From Rhodanobacteraceae bacterium (lineage in GTDB: Bacteria; Pseudomonadota; Gammaproteobacteria; Xanthomonadales; Rhodanobacteraceae): DNA of 5,877 nt. This document shows, piece by piece, positions 1 to 5,877 of the stretch. The DNA lies in NCBI GenBank assembly GCA_012270595.1, contig JAAXIA010000147.1, positions 1 through 5,877 on the forward strand, in the 5' to 3' direction. Under the pieces are notes generated by a model. It did not search any database and had not been told where the DNA came from. It saw nothing but the letters and a program-made list of their open reading frames with translations. The position numbers were made by a program, and so were the translations under genes. The stretch's first letter is position 1. The number at the start of each line of letters is the position of its first letter.

Positions 1-1079
1 GTGGTGCTGGTATTACCCTGGAATATCACGCGGCGTACGTAGATGCGGTGGCCTGGCTGGATATAGAAGATCACATTGACCCTATGGTTTTTTTTATCCA
101 GTTTGGGCGTGGTAGTGATTTGGGCGTAGGTATAGCCGACGTTCGCCAACCTGGCTTTCATGGCGTTCTTGCTGGCTTCGATGGTGCTTCGGTTAAAGGT
201 TTGTCCAACCTTTAAGGTAATGAGCTTGCGCAGGTTTTTCTCAGGCAGGATGAGTCTGCCAAGCAGATGCACGGCAGAGACTTTGTAGACGTTGCCTTCT
301 TTCACATCGGCACTGATGTAGATCGACTGCTTGTCTGGTGAAATGCTCACTTGTACCGCATTTAAGTTGAAGTTGGCATAACCACGATCCAGGTAGAATG
401 ATTGCAGGCGATCAAGGTCACCTGAGAGCTTCTCCCTCGAATACCGATCATTTCTTGAATACCACGACCAGGCGTTGGTTGTGCCTGATTCGAAGGTGTC
501 CAGAATTTTCTTATCGCTGAAAGTGTGATTTCCGACAATGTTGATCTCCTTGATTTTTGCCACTTCCCCTTCGCGGATTTCAATATCGATGGCCACGCGG
601 TTGCGATCCAGGCGGGTGACATGAGTGAGCACAGCGACGTTGTATTTTCCCCTGCTGTGATATTGCTGGACCAGCTCCTGCTGGATACGATCCAAAGCCA
701 GGCGATCAAACGTGTCACCCTCAGCCAGACCAATGGATTTTAGCCCTTTTTTCAGCGCGTCGGTTTTGATGTCGTGATTACCACGGATATGTAGCTTCGC
801 AATCGATGGGCGTTCCTTCACCTTGATGACCAGCACATCGCCCTGGCGTTCCATTTCCACATTACTGAAAAAATGGGTCCGATACAGTGCGCGGATGGCT
901 TCCTGCACCGTGCCATCAGTGAGTCGTTCGCCCCGGTGGAGCGGAAGGTAGTTATATATCGTGCCGGCGGGAATGCGCTTAAGACCATCAATACGGATGC
1001 TGGAGACAACAAACGGCTCAAATCCAAGGACGTGGCTGGACACAGAGGCAAGCAGGATCAGTGCGGCGATACGCTTCAT
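1..1079 (-). CDS. bamA: Outer-membrane protein assembly factor BamA, N-terminal part (runs off the left edge)
   Basis: BamA is the essential outer-membrane core of the BAM complex, which folds and inserts beta-barrel proteins. Translating the minus strand from ATG 1079 gives 359 uninterrupted codons and no stop before the edge, so the rest of POTRA5 and the whole barrel lie outside the window. Residues 1-19 look like a signal peptide (MKRIAALILLASVSSHVLG) with no lipobox Cys; the mature protein would begin FEPFVV. POTRA domains follow at roughly 23-90, 91-171, 174-262, 265-343 and from 346 on. Family hallmarks include VKERPSIA (87-94), REGEVAKIKEINIVGNHTF (169-187), YLDRGYANFN (229-238), VSISPDKQ.IY (244-254) and YVRRVIFQGNT (347-357), all of which align by eye with E. 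coli BamA. A GGAA (1089-1086) lies 6 bases before the ATG. Its place directly after rseP is the usual one. The start is firm because the signal peptide begins there. Confidence 0.96.
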   Translation of the reverse strand, partial: MKRIAALILLASVSSHVLGFEPFVVSSIRIDGLKRIPAGTIYNYLPLHRGERLTDGTVQEAIRALYRTHFFSNVEMERQGDVLVIKVKERPSIAKLHIRGNHDIKTDALKKGLKSIGLAEGDTFDRLALDRIQQELVQQYHSRGKYNVAVLTHVTRLDRNRVAIDIEIREGEVAKIKEINIVGNHTFSDKKILDTFESGTTNAWSWYSRNDRYSREKLSGDLDRLQSFYLDRGYANFNLNAVQVSISPDKQSIYISADVKEGNVYKVSAVHLLGRLILPEKNLRKLITLKVGQTFNRSTIEASKNAMKARLANVGYTYAQITTTPKLDKKNHRVNVIFYIQPGHRIYVRRVIFQGNTST

Positions 1080-1212
1080 CGACGATTCCGGTAGGTTATT
1101 TCACTAGAGCTAAAAGGTAAGGTTATGACAGGTGGGTGATGATTTGCACGGCCGGATGCACGTCGTCTGGCCACGTGATCAGCGGCTTACTTATTGCAGG
1201 GTTGGCACGGTA
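1080..1212 (-). other. rseP-bamA intergenic spacer, possible bamA leader
   Basis: This is the only spacer after the tight uppS-cdsA-dxr-rseP run. It has no coding sequence I can support. In the direction of bamA it contains a 9-base inverted repeat shared with the rseP end, a short direct repeat CGTGCA, an A+T-richer stretch around 1095-1128 and the GGAA ribosome-binding site. I found no convincing sigma-70 or sigma-E promoter: the best guess, GTGCAA with CATAAC 16 bases apart, matches only 3 of 6 at the -35. There is also no hairpin followed by a T-run. bamA could be read through from rseP or have its own promoter; the sequence alone does not decide. Confidence 0.5.
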
Positions 1213-1220
1213 TCACGTGG
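1171..1220. repeat. 9-base inverted repeat at the rseP stop codon
   Basis: CCACGTGAT at 1171-1179 is perfectly complementary to ATCACGTGG at 1212-1220, with 32 bases between them. The arm at 1212-1220 includes the rseP stop codon. Each arm also contains the self-complementary hexamer CACGTG. In RNA the arms could form a 9-base-pair stem closing a large loop. No T-run follows in either direction, so it is not a standard intrinsic terminator. The repeat is seen directly; any role is inference. Confidence 0.45.
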
Positions 1221-2562
1221 GCACGAGGAGTCGGTAAAGGTCGTTATAGAACGCAAGTCCCATTAGCGTGAGCAACAACACCAGACCGAAGGACTGACTG
1301 ATATGCATGGCGCGCTGGCTGACTGGACTGCCTTTGACCAGTTCGATGAGGTAGTAAAGCAGGTGACCGCCGTCCAGGATTGGTATGGGCAACAGATTCA
1401 GAACGCCCAGACTCAGCGAGACCAGGGCCAAGAAATTCAGAAATGAAGCGAGCCCCATACTGGCCGATGCACTGGCCATTTGCGCAATACCAATAACACC
1501 CGAAAGGTTACGGGTGGAAGCGCGGCCATCGAGCATTTGGCCAATCATGCGGAATACACTCGTGATTTTTTGCCAGCAAAGATCCAGGGATGCTGATAGG
1601 GCAGGCAGTGGGCCATAGCGTTCAACGACCATTTGCGGCGGCTTTGCTCCCACCCCGATCAGCCACCTGGGCGCTTGACCGGCGCGGGATACCTTGTGAG
1701 CACGCACATTAAACTGCATCGGCCTGCCTTGGCGCTCGATCCGAACGGACAGTCGCGGGGAGTGGGCGGCTTCGGTAGAGATTAGCTTGACGAGATCAGC
1801 AAAATTGGCAACATGGATACCGTTCACGCTAAGGAAACGGTCACCACTGTGCAGACCAGCCAAGGCTGCGGGTTGACCGGGCCTGACAGTAGCTGCGACG
1901 GCGGGGGGCGGCGCAGGTCGCATGCCGAGCTGGGCAAGATCGTGACCGATGTCCTGACCGGCGGGAAGTGTATTGAGTGGTAACAAAACACTGCGTTCTT
2001 TGCCATCGGCACCACGCACGCGCAGCGGTAGCGGGGTGCGGCTGAGCAAAGCCTCAACAATAAGGTTCAGGGAGCGATTCCAGGTTTTGACCCGGGTGCC
2101 ATCGATGCTTAACAGGTGATCATTGGGCAGGATACCGGCACGCATCGCCATGCTTTGTGGTGTTGCGATGACAATCGGTGCGTAGGCTTTGGTACCTAAC
2201 ATAAACATGCACCAGAACGCTACAACGGCAAACACCAGGTTGAATACCGGACCTGCCAGTACGATGGCAATACGTTTTGATACGGGCTGGGTGGTAAATT
2301 CCTGTGAGCGTAACGAGGGAGGCACCTCACCCTCGCGCGCATCGAGCATTTTTACGTAGCCACCGAGCGGGATAGCCGCGATCTGATACTGGCAACCGTC
2401 ATGTCCAACACGCTTCCAGATGGCCTTGCCAAAGCCCACCGAAAAACGCAGCACCTTGACGCCACAACGCCGCGCAACCCAGAAGTGACCAAACTCGTGG
2501 AAGGTCACCAGTACGCCAAGTGTAACCAGCAACCAGAATACTGAATCAAAAAAGTTTGTCAT
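1213..2562 (-). CDS. rseP: RIP metalloprotease RseP (site-2 protease, regulator of sigma-E)
   Basis: RseP is an inner-membrane zinc protease that makes the second cut in the anti-sigma factor RseA, releasing sigma-E during envelope stress; it also clears signal-peptide remnants. The 449 residues match the roughly 450 of E. coli RseP. The active site HEFGH is at 22-26 in the first membrane segment, and the third zinc ligand is D397 in the NLLPIPILDGGH motif (389-400). GFG and PLGGYVKMLD (43-45, 65-74) fit the membrane-associated beta-loop. A second membrane segment lies near 97-122. Two PDZ domains follow at about 127-205 and 220-290, the second with AGLHSGDRFLSVNG. NLSG (352-355) precedes the last membrane segments, about 373-405 and 423-440. 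It starts 12 bases after the dxr stop; the ribosome-binding site is weak (GGGCC), which fits coupling to dxr. An ATG 6 bases upstream is out of frame and stops at once. Confidence 0.97.
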   Translation of the reverse strand: MTNFFDSVFWLLVTLGVLVTFHEFGHFWVARRCGVKVLRFSVGFGKAIWKRVGHDGCQYQIAAIPLGGYVKMLDAREGEVPPSLRSQEFTTQPVSKRIAIVLAGPVFNLVFAVVAFWCMFMLGTKAYAPIVIATPQSMAMRAGILPNDHLLSIDGTRVKTWNRSLNLIVEALLSRTPLPLRVRGADGKERSVLLPLNTLPAGQDIGHDLAQLGMRPAPPPAVAATVRPGQPAALAGLHSGDRFLSVNGIHVANFADLVKLISTEAAHSPRLSVRIERQGRPMQFNVRAHKVSRAGQAPRWLIGVGAKPPQMVVERYGPLPALSASLDLCWQKITSVFRMIGQMLDGRASTRNLSGVIGIAQMASASASMGLASFLNFLALVSLSLGVLNLLPIPILDGGHLLYYLIELVKGSPVSQRAMHISQSFGLVLLLTLMGLAFYNDLYRLLVPT

Positions 2563-2574
2563 TGGCCCATTTTA

Positions 2575-3759
2575 TCAGTAAGTGCGGTGAAGGGCGCGCC
2601 GCGCAGCAGCACGGGCGATTCGGTCACGTTCGAGCAATCCAGGAAGATCGACGACGGCTTGTGTTGGCAGTTCCGTAAGTACCGACTCGACAACTTCAGC
2701 AATGGATAAAAAAGGTAACTTGCCGGCAAGAAACGATTCCACCGCAACTTCGTTGGCAGCGTTCATGACCGCTGGAGCGTCGCCGCCAGCGCGCAGGCTT
2801 TGAAATGCGAGGCTGAGGCAGCGAAAGTTGGTCAGATCCGGTCTTTCGAAATGCAGCGGTCCAACCTGGTTTAAGTGAAGTGTTGGCACTCCTGAGTCGA
2901 TCCGTTCGGGCCCGGCCAGAGCCTGTGCTAGTGCAGTGCGCATGTCTGGGTGACCGAGTTGAGAAAGGATTGAACCGTCCACGTACTCCACCAGCGCATG
3001 CACTAAGCTTTGCGGATGAACCAGCACTTCAATGGCATGAGGCGGCGCGCCGAACAGGTAATGCGCTTCGATCACTTCCAGCCCCTTGTTCATCAAGGTA
3101 GCTGAATCTACCGAAATTTTGCGTCCCATCGACCATATGGGATGCCGACAGGCTTGCTCTGGCGTGACGGTTAACAATTCGTGGCGGTCACGGCCATGGA
3201 GTGGGCCACCTGAGGCGGTCAGAATCAGTCGGCGCACACCTGTCTGGTGTAAATCGGGGCGCCCGCCGGGCAGGCATTGAAAAATGGCATTGTGCTCTGA
3301 ATCCACCGGAAGCAGCTCACCGCCACCCTGTTCAAGGGCTTCCAGTAGTAGACCGCCAGCCATGACGATGGACTCCTTGTTGGCCAGCAGCAGACGCTTG
3401 CCGGCGCGGGCGGCGGCAAGCGAAGGCATCAACCCGGCAGCGCCGACGATACCTGCCACCACGGTGTCACATTGTGGACTGGCGGCGGCAGTGGCCAGGG
3501 ATTCCATGCCACTTGCTATGTCACAGCGCACGCCGGCACGGTGCAGGCGGGTGGCCAGTTCCTTTTCCAGGCTGGGGTCGGCAATAACCGCGAGATCGGG
3601 TCGATGGATGGCGCACAGCTCACTTAGTGCTGTGACGTTACGGTGGGCGCTAAGTATGCTGGCGCGGAACCGGTCAGGGTGCCGGGTGACCACATCCAGC
3701 GCACTTTTGCCGATAGATCCGGTGACGCCGAGGATGGCGACCTGGCGTATGGCGGTCAC
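2575..3759 (-). CDS. dxr: 1-deoxy-D-xylulose 5-phosphate reductoisomerase
   Basis: Dxr (IspC) converts 1-deoxy-D-xylulose 5-phosphate to 2-C-methyl-D-erythritol 4-phosphate with NADPH, the first committed step of the MEP isoprenoid pathway, in the cytosol. The protein has 394 residues (E. coli 398). The N-terminal NADPH fold shows GVTGSIGKS (11-19) and LLLANKES (123-130). Metal ligands are D153 and E155 in [12 protein letters not shown] and E228 in NKGLE. The substrate and flexible-loop motif SGGP...[23 protein letters not shown] (183-226) is intact, including H206, W209 and M211. HPQSLVH (248-254) and NAANEVAV (333-340) are also typical. The start codon is GTG and overlaps the cdsA stop as GTGA. 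Its N-terminus places the nucleotide-binding motif at the usual distance, and an AAGGTGAT site precedes it. The product feeds, through IPP and FPP, the UppS enzyme encoded upstream. Confidence 0.98.
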   Translation of the reverse strand: MTAIRQVAILGVTGSIGKSALDVVTRHPDRFRASILSAHRNVTALSELCAIHRPDLAVIADPSLEKELATRLHRAGVRCDIASGMESLATAAASPQCDTVVAGIVGAAGLMPSLAAARAGKRLLLANKESIVMAGGLLLEALEQGGGELLPVDSEHNAIFQCLPGGRPDLHQTGVRRLILTASGGPLHGRDRHELLTVTPEQACRHPIWSMGRKISVDSATLMNKGLEVIEAHYLFGAPPHAIEVLVHPQSLVHALVEYVDGSILSQLGHPDMRTALAQALAGPERIDSGVPTLHLNQVGPLHFERPDLTNFRCLSLAFQSLRAGGDAPAVMNAANEVAVESFLAGKLPFLSIAEVVESVLTELPTQAVVDLPGLLERDRIARAAARRALHRTY

Positions 3760-4598
3760 GATATCACCTTGCAGTGCTGGAGTATAAGCAGGCCCAGAGT
3801 AAATATGGGCAAGGCGGCAAACAGGCTGTCAAGACGATCAAGCAGACCGCCGTGACCGGGAATCAGTGAACCTGAATCTTTCTGTCGTGCGTGACGTTTC
3901 AACAGACTTTCCAGCAGGTCACCAACGATAGATGCGACTGCCGTCAGCAAGCCAAGTAGCATCAGACCAAGCAAAGGCCAGCCACGCAGACCAAGCAGGC
4001 AGTAGCCGCTGAGTACGCTAATGGCCATGCCGCCTGGCACGCCGGCGTAGGCACCGGCCCAGGTTTTTCCGGGACTGATCTGTGGTGCCAGTTTGCGCCG
4101 ACCAAAACGGCGACCACTGAAGTAAGCAGCGGTATCTGCCCCCCAGATCGTAAACAGAACAAGCAAAATCCATAGCACATTGTGGTGCAGGCAGTGGTTA
4201 TTGTGAAGTTCCTGTATGGCTATCCAGGCTGGCACGATGACAAAGACGCCAGCCAGTAGTTTTAGCCGTCGGTTTTCCCGTGTGGGAGCAGCGCCAAAGC
4301 TGATATGGCGCAGCCAGGCGCACGCCAGTAGCCACCAGGCTGTGCCGGCAAGCAGCAGCAGAAGCCATAGCACTGGATTACGCAACCACCACAACAAGAT
4401 GAACAAGGCGGTCAACACCACCACTGCGACAGCACGGGCAAACGGTGATACAAGGCCGGCCAGTTGGCTCCATTCCCAGGTCGCACCGAGGCAGAGCGTG
4501 GCGGTGAGCACAGCAAAGAGTTGAGCTGGTGCGAACAGAACGACAAGTGTGGCAACCAGAATCAGGATAACGGCGGTAATGACGCGTTGTACTATCAT
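3756..4598 (-). CDS. cdsA: Phosphatidate cytidylyltransferase (CDP-diacylglycerol synthase)
   Basis: CdsA is an integral inner-membrane enzyme that makes CDP-diacylglycerol from CTP and phosphatidic acid, the precursor of all phospholipids of the cell. The 280 residues match the family (E. coli 285). The C-terminal family signature is complete at 231-257: S231, K234, R235, K240, D241, then PGHGG (247-251) and DRLD (254-257). The preceding conserved stretch [19 protein letters not shown] (152-170), with SPGKTWAG at 175-182, and VGDLLES (225-231) are also present. Hydrophobic segments at about 7-36, 55-72, 76-95, 113-128, 141-158, 186-206, 207-226 and 258-273 agree with a multi-pass protein. 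The ATG overlaps the uppS stop as ATGA and the TGA overlaps the dxr GTG, so it is coupled on both sides. The ribosome-binding site is poor (AAGACAG), in keeping with coupling. Confidence 0.97.
   Translation of the reverse strand: MIVQRVITAVILILVATLVVLFAPAQLFAVLTATLCLGATWEWSQLAGLVSPFARAVAVVVLTALFILLWWLRNPVLWLLLLLAGTAWWLLACAWLRHISFGAAPTRENRRLKLLAGVFVIVPAWIAIQELHNNHCLHHNVLWILLVLFTIWGADTAAYFSGRRFGRRKLAPQISPGKTWAGAYAGVPGGMAISVLSGYCLLGLRGWPLLGLMLLGLLTAVASIVGDLLESLLKRHARQKDSGSLIPGHGGLLDRLDSLFAALPIFTLGLLILQHCKVIS
3763..3770 (-). promoter_or_regulatory. Ribosome-binding site of dxr, inside the cdsA 3' end
   Basis: AAGGTGAT on the minus strand resembles the complement of the 16S rRNA 3' end (AGGTGAT), with the AAGG core 7 bases before the GTG start of dxr. 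It is the clearest Shine-Dalgarno-like site in the window. It supports the GTG start and lets ribosomes reinitiate directly at the cdsA stop. Confidence 0.6.
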
Positions 4599-5341
4599 GC
4601 GCTGTCTTGTTGGCGGCGGGTTGTCTGACTCCCAATGCGTCCGTAGCGACGTTCGCGACGCCCGTAATCGTCAACGGCTTTTTGCAGGCAATGACGATCA
4701 AAATCAGGCCATAACGTATCAGTGAAGTGCAGTTCGGTGTAGGCCATTTGCCACAGCAGAAAATTGCTGATCCGGTGTTCACCGCCGGTACGGATAAGCA
4801 GGTCTGGTGGGGGCAAATCAGACAGGTTCATTCGGCATCCCAAGGCAACTTCGTCGATATCTTCAATTTTCAGTTCTCCGCGCACCACGTCGGCGGCAGC
4901 ACGGCGGGCGGCTTGGCTAATGACCCAGCGCCCCCCGTAACTCACCGCCAGATTCAGATTCAGTTTCTTGTTTTTGGCGGTGTGGGTTGCGACCTCGTGC
5001 ATACGACATTGCAGTGACTTGCTAAAGGCTTCCAGATCGCCGATGAAGCGTAGGCGGACAGATTGCTCGTGTAGTGCGTCTACTTCTTTGTCCAGCGCGT
5101 TCATAAAAAGGGCCATTAGTGCGCGCACTTCGCTTTCTGGACGCTGCCAGTTCTCACTGGAGAAAGCAAATAGGGTTAATGTTCCAATCCCTTGGCGCAG
5201 GCAGCCTTCTACTGTTTCGCGCATCGCTTTTTTACCGGCGCGGTGGCCGAAGCTGCGAGGTTGGTTACGCAGTCGTGCCCAGCGTCCGTTACCGTCCATG
5301 ACGATGGCGATGTGACAGGGAAGAGTCGAAGTGGCATTCAT
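4595..5341 (-). CDS. uppS: Undecaprenyl diphosphate synthase (cis-prenyltransferase)
   Basis: UppS (IspU) adds isopentenyl units in cis to farnesyl diphosphate to make C55 undecaprenyl diphosphate, the carrier lipid for peptidoglycan and other wall polymers. From ATG 5341 the product has 248 residues, close to the 253 of E. coli. Motifs: HIAIVMDGNGRWA (10-22) with catalytic D16, N18 and R20; FGHRAG (31-36); FAFSSENWQRP (58-68); YGGRW (135-139); and RTGGEHRISNFLLWQMAYTE (184-203) followed by WPDF (211-214). The frame stays open upstream to about 5548, and a GTG at 5521 would add 60 residues with no family resemblance, so I chose the ATG that places the first motif at the usual distance. That ATG has no Shine-Dalgarno site (it follows CGCCCCC). 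The residue after YGGRW is Val, where Asp or Glu is usual. The stop overlaps the cdsA start. Confidence 0.95.
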   Translation of the reverse strand: MNATSTLPCHIAIVMDGNGRWARLRNQPRSFGHRAGKKAMRETVEGCLRQGIGTLTLFAFSSENWQRPESEVRALMALFMNALDKEVDALHEQSVRLRFIGDLEAFSKSLQCRMHEVATHTAKNKKLNLNLAVSYGGRWVISQAARRAAADVVRGELKIEDIDEVALGCRMNLSDLPPPDLLIRTGGEHRISNFLLWQMAYTELHFTDTLWPDFDRHCLQKAVDDYGRRERRYGRIGSQTTRRQQDSA

Positions 5342-5410
5342 GGGGGCGATTGGGAAGGGTCTGCCTTGGCGAAGATGAGGGTTTTGAGTAGTGCAATGCC
5401 CCTGGTGGAA

Positions 5411-5416
5411 AGTATA
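5411..5416 (-). promoter_or_regulatory. Possible -10 element of a uppS promoter
   Basis: TATACT on the minus strand matches the sigma-70 -10 consensus at five of six positions and lies 69 bases before the uppS ATG. No good -35 exists at 16-18 bases upstream (CAGATT, TCAGAT or ATCAGA) and there is no extended -10 TG. If used, it would need an activator; the AATCT repeats at 5433-5459 sit where one could bind. One hexamer in an intergenic region can easily arise by chance. Confidence 0.25.
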
Positions 5417-5431
5417 TTGCCCGGGTTGGGG

Positions 5432-5460
5432 AAATCTGATGCCAGATTCGCTTAAGATTT
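5432..5460. repeat. Phased AATCT/AGATT repeat cluster
   Basis: On the plus strand AATCT is at 5433-5437, AGATT at 5444-5448 and AGATT at 5455-5459, so three copies (one inverted) are spaced exactly 11 bases apart, about one helical turn. The inner pair forms a 6-base hairpin AATCTG/CAGATT with a 4-base loop, one base pair longer with a G-U pair. The outer copy, AAATCT on the minus strand, can pair with the same AGATTT, so the two pairings exclude each other. It could be a protein-binding site or an RNA switch; neither is shown. Confidence 0.4.
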
Positions 5461-5498
5461 CCGGGTGTCTCGTCCTGAATGATCGACCTGGCCGCTTC

Positions 5499-5556
5499 AA
5501 AAAAAGGGGGGAGGGGAGCACACCAGCTGGCAGCCCGCTGGCCTGGTTTTACCAGG
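5499..5556 (-). terminator. Hairpins and pyrimidine tract after frr, possible weak terminator
   Basis: Two bases after the frr TAA the transcript can form CCTGGT-AAA-ACCAGG (5556-5542), a 6-base-pair stem with a 3-base loop. It is followed by CCAGC/GCTGG (5541-5537 with 5527-5523), then a C-rich stretch and seven T at 5505-5499. The T-run is 17 bases past the second stem, too far for a classic intrinsic terminator. The C-rich, G-poor tract could suit Rho, or the stems may simply protect the 3' end of the frr mRNA. The structures are visible; terminator function is a guess. Confidence 0.3.
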
Positions 5557-5558
5557 GG

Positions 5559-5877
5559 TTACATGGTGAGCAGTTCGCTTTCTTTAGCCTTCACCACAAG
5601 GTCTACTTCCTTCGCAAAATGGTCGGTGAGTTTTTGTATCTCATCGCCACTCCGGCGCTCGTCATCCTCGGTGATGCGCTTGTCTTTGAGACATTCCTTG
5701 ATGTGCTGCAAGGCATCCCTGCGTACGTTACGAATGGCAATCTTGGCGTTTTCGCCTTCTTGGGCGACACGCTTGCTTAGCTCGTGGCGTCGCTCCTCGG
5801 TGAGTGGCGGTATGTTTAGGCGGATCACCATGCCTGCGGTGGTCGGTGTGATGCCAATATCTGAACTCATCAGAGCC
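5559..5877 (-). CDS. frr: Ribosome recycling factor, C-terminal part (start outside the window)
   Basis: Frr works with EF-G to split the post-termination ribosome so that it can be reused; it is cytosolic and essential. The frame is open from the right edge to TAA 5561-5559, giving 105 codons of a protein that usually has about 185. The first codons read ALMSSDIGITPTTAG, which align with ALMASDLGLNP-type sequence in the middle of the family, so the Met at 5870 is internal and not the start. The rest shows IRLNIPPLTEERR, KIAIRNVRRDA, KDKRITEDDERRSGDEIQKLTD and the final helix KEVDLVVKAKESELLTM, covering the end of domain II and the last two helices of domain I. Upstream outside the window pyrH would be expected. 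No defect is visible in the part present. Confidence 0.97.
   Translation of the reverse strand, partial: ALMSSDIGITPTTAGMVIRLNIPPLTEERRHELSKRVAQEGENAKIAIRNVRRDALQHIKECLKDKRITEDDERRSGDEIQKLTDHFAKEVDLVVKAKESELLTM

Larger units (their letters stand above)
5342..5558 (-). other. frr-uppS intergenic spacer
   Basis: This 217-base gap separates the translation gene frr from the envelope genes. I see no separate gene in it. In transcription order it holds two small hairpins just after the frr stop, a C-rich then T7 tract (A7G6 on the plus strand), a cluster of AATCT/AGATT repeats, a TATACT hexamer and then the uppS start without a Shine-Dalgarno site. The uppS frame is open through nearly all of it, which may be chance. 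The contents suggest partial termination after frr and fresh initiation for uppS, but this is inferred. Confidence 0.5.

Noticed and set aside
362..733. Minus-strand frame of 123 codons within bamA, suggesting at first that bamA was broken
   Set aside because: It is an off-frame shadow. Direct translation from ATG 1079 gives 359 uninterrupted BamA codons to the edge, so there is no frameshift.
818..1051. Minus-strand frame of 77 codons near the bamA start
   Set aside because: It is out of frame with the intact BamA reading and has Cys/Arg/Ser-rich shadow-like composition.
1243..1248. TATAAC on the minus strand in the end of rseP as a -10 for bamA
   Set aside because: It encodes conserved RseP residues (F-Y-N-D), and no -35-like hexamer lies 16-18 bases upstream.
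3284..3787. Open frame of 167 codons on the plus strand opposite the start of dxr
   Set aside because: It is antisense to the conserved, motif-complete dxr. Its translation is rich in Ser, Arg, Ala and Pro without recognisable motifs, as expected from a mirror frame in GC-rich codons, and it has no operon context.
4378..4782. Minus-strand 134-codon frame across the uppS-cdsA junction
   Set aside because: It overlaps both conserved genes in another frame and shows no family motif.
5506..5516. G-quadruplex on the plus strand (GGGGGGAGGGG)
   Set aside because: Only two G-runs are present, and four separate runs are needed for an intramolecular quadruplex.
5568..5870. Met at 5870 as the start of a short Frr
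   Set aside because: The frame continues to the right edge, and the preceding codons (Ala-Leu) match the middle of the Frr family, so the gene is cut by the window rather than truncated.

Overview
The window is a conserved housekeeping block of a Gram-negative proteobacterium, with every gene on the minus strand. Read in the direction of transcription (right to left), the order is frr (3' part only), uppS, cdsA, dxr, rseP, bamA (5' part only). This order, with dxr between cdsA and rseP, is the one I know from betaproteobacteria and pseudomonads. In E. coli, dxr sits between frr and uppS instead. The BamA N-terminus (mature start FEPFVV, later WYSRND-YSREKL and a LILPEKNLRKL stretch) looks more betaproteobacterial than enteric. 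Spot counts put G+C in the low to mid 50s percent. I would call it a betaproteobacterium of moderate G+C but cannot name a genus.

Layout: 5877-5559 is the C-terminal half of ribosome recycling factor, cut by the window edge. 5558-5342 is a 217-base spacer with hairpins, an adjacent A7/G6 homopolymer and a possible weak promoter. 5341-4595 is uppS, 4598-3756 cdsA, and 3759-2575 dxr. These three are joined by two 4-base stop/start overlaps (ATGA, then GTGA), so they are almost certainly co-transcribed and translationally coupled. rseP (2562-1213) follows after 12 bases. A 133-base spacer separates rseP from bamA, which starts at 1079 and runs off the left edge within POTRA5.

The genes serve one theme, building the cell envelope. 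Dxr commits carbon to the MEP isoprenoid pathway. UppS uses the resulting isoprenoid units to make undecaprenyl diphosphate, the lipid carrier for peptidoglycan and O-antigen. CdsA makes CDP-diacylglycerol for phospholipids. RseP is the intramembrane protease of the envelope stress response, and BamA inserts outer-membrane proteins. Frr belongs to the translation genes that usually precede this block.

All six proteins are intact where visible and keep their signature motifs. I see no mobile element, CRISPR array, tRNA or rRNA, and no undescribed system. The points worth a second look are the two intergenic spacers, the uppS start region and a small motif variation in UppS.
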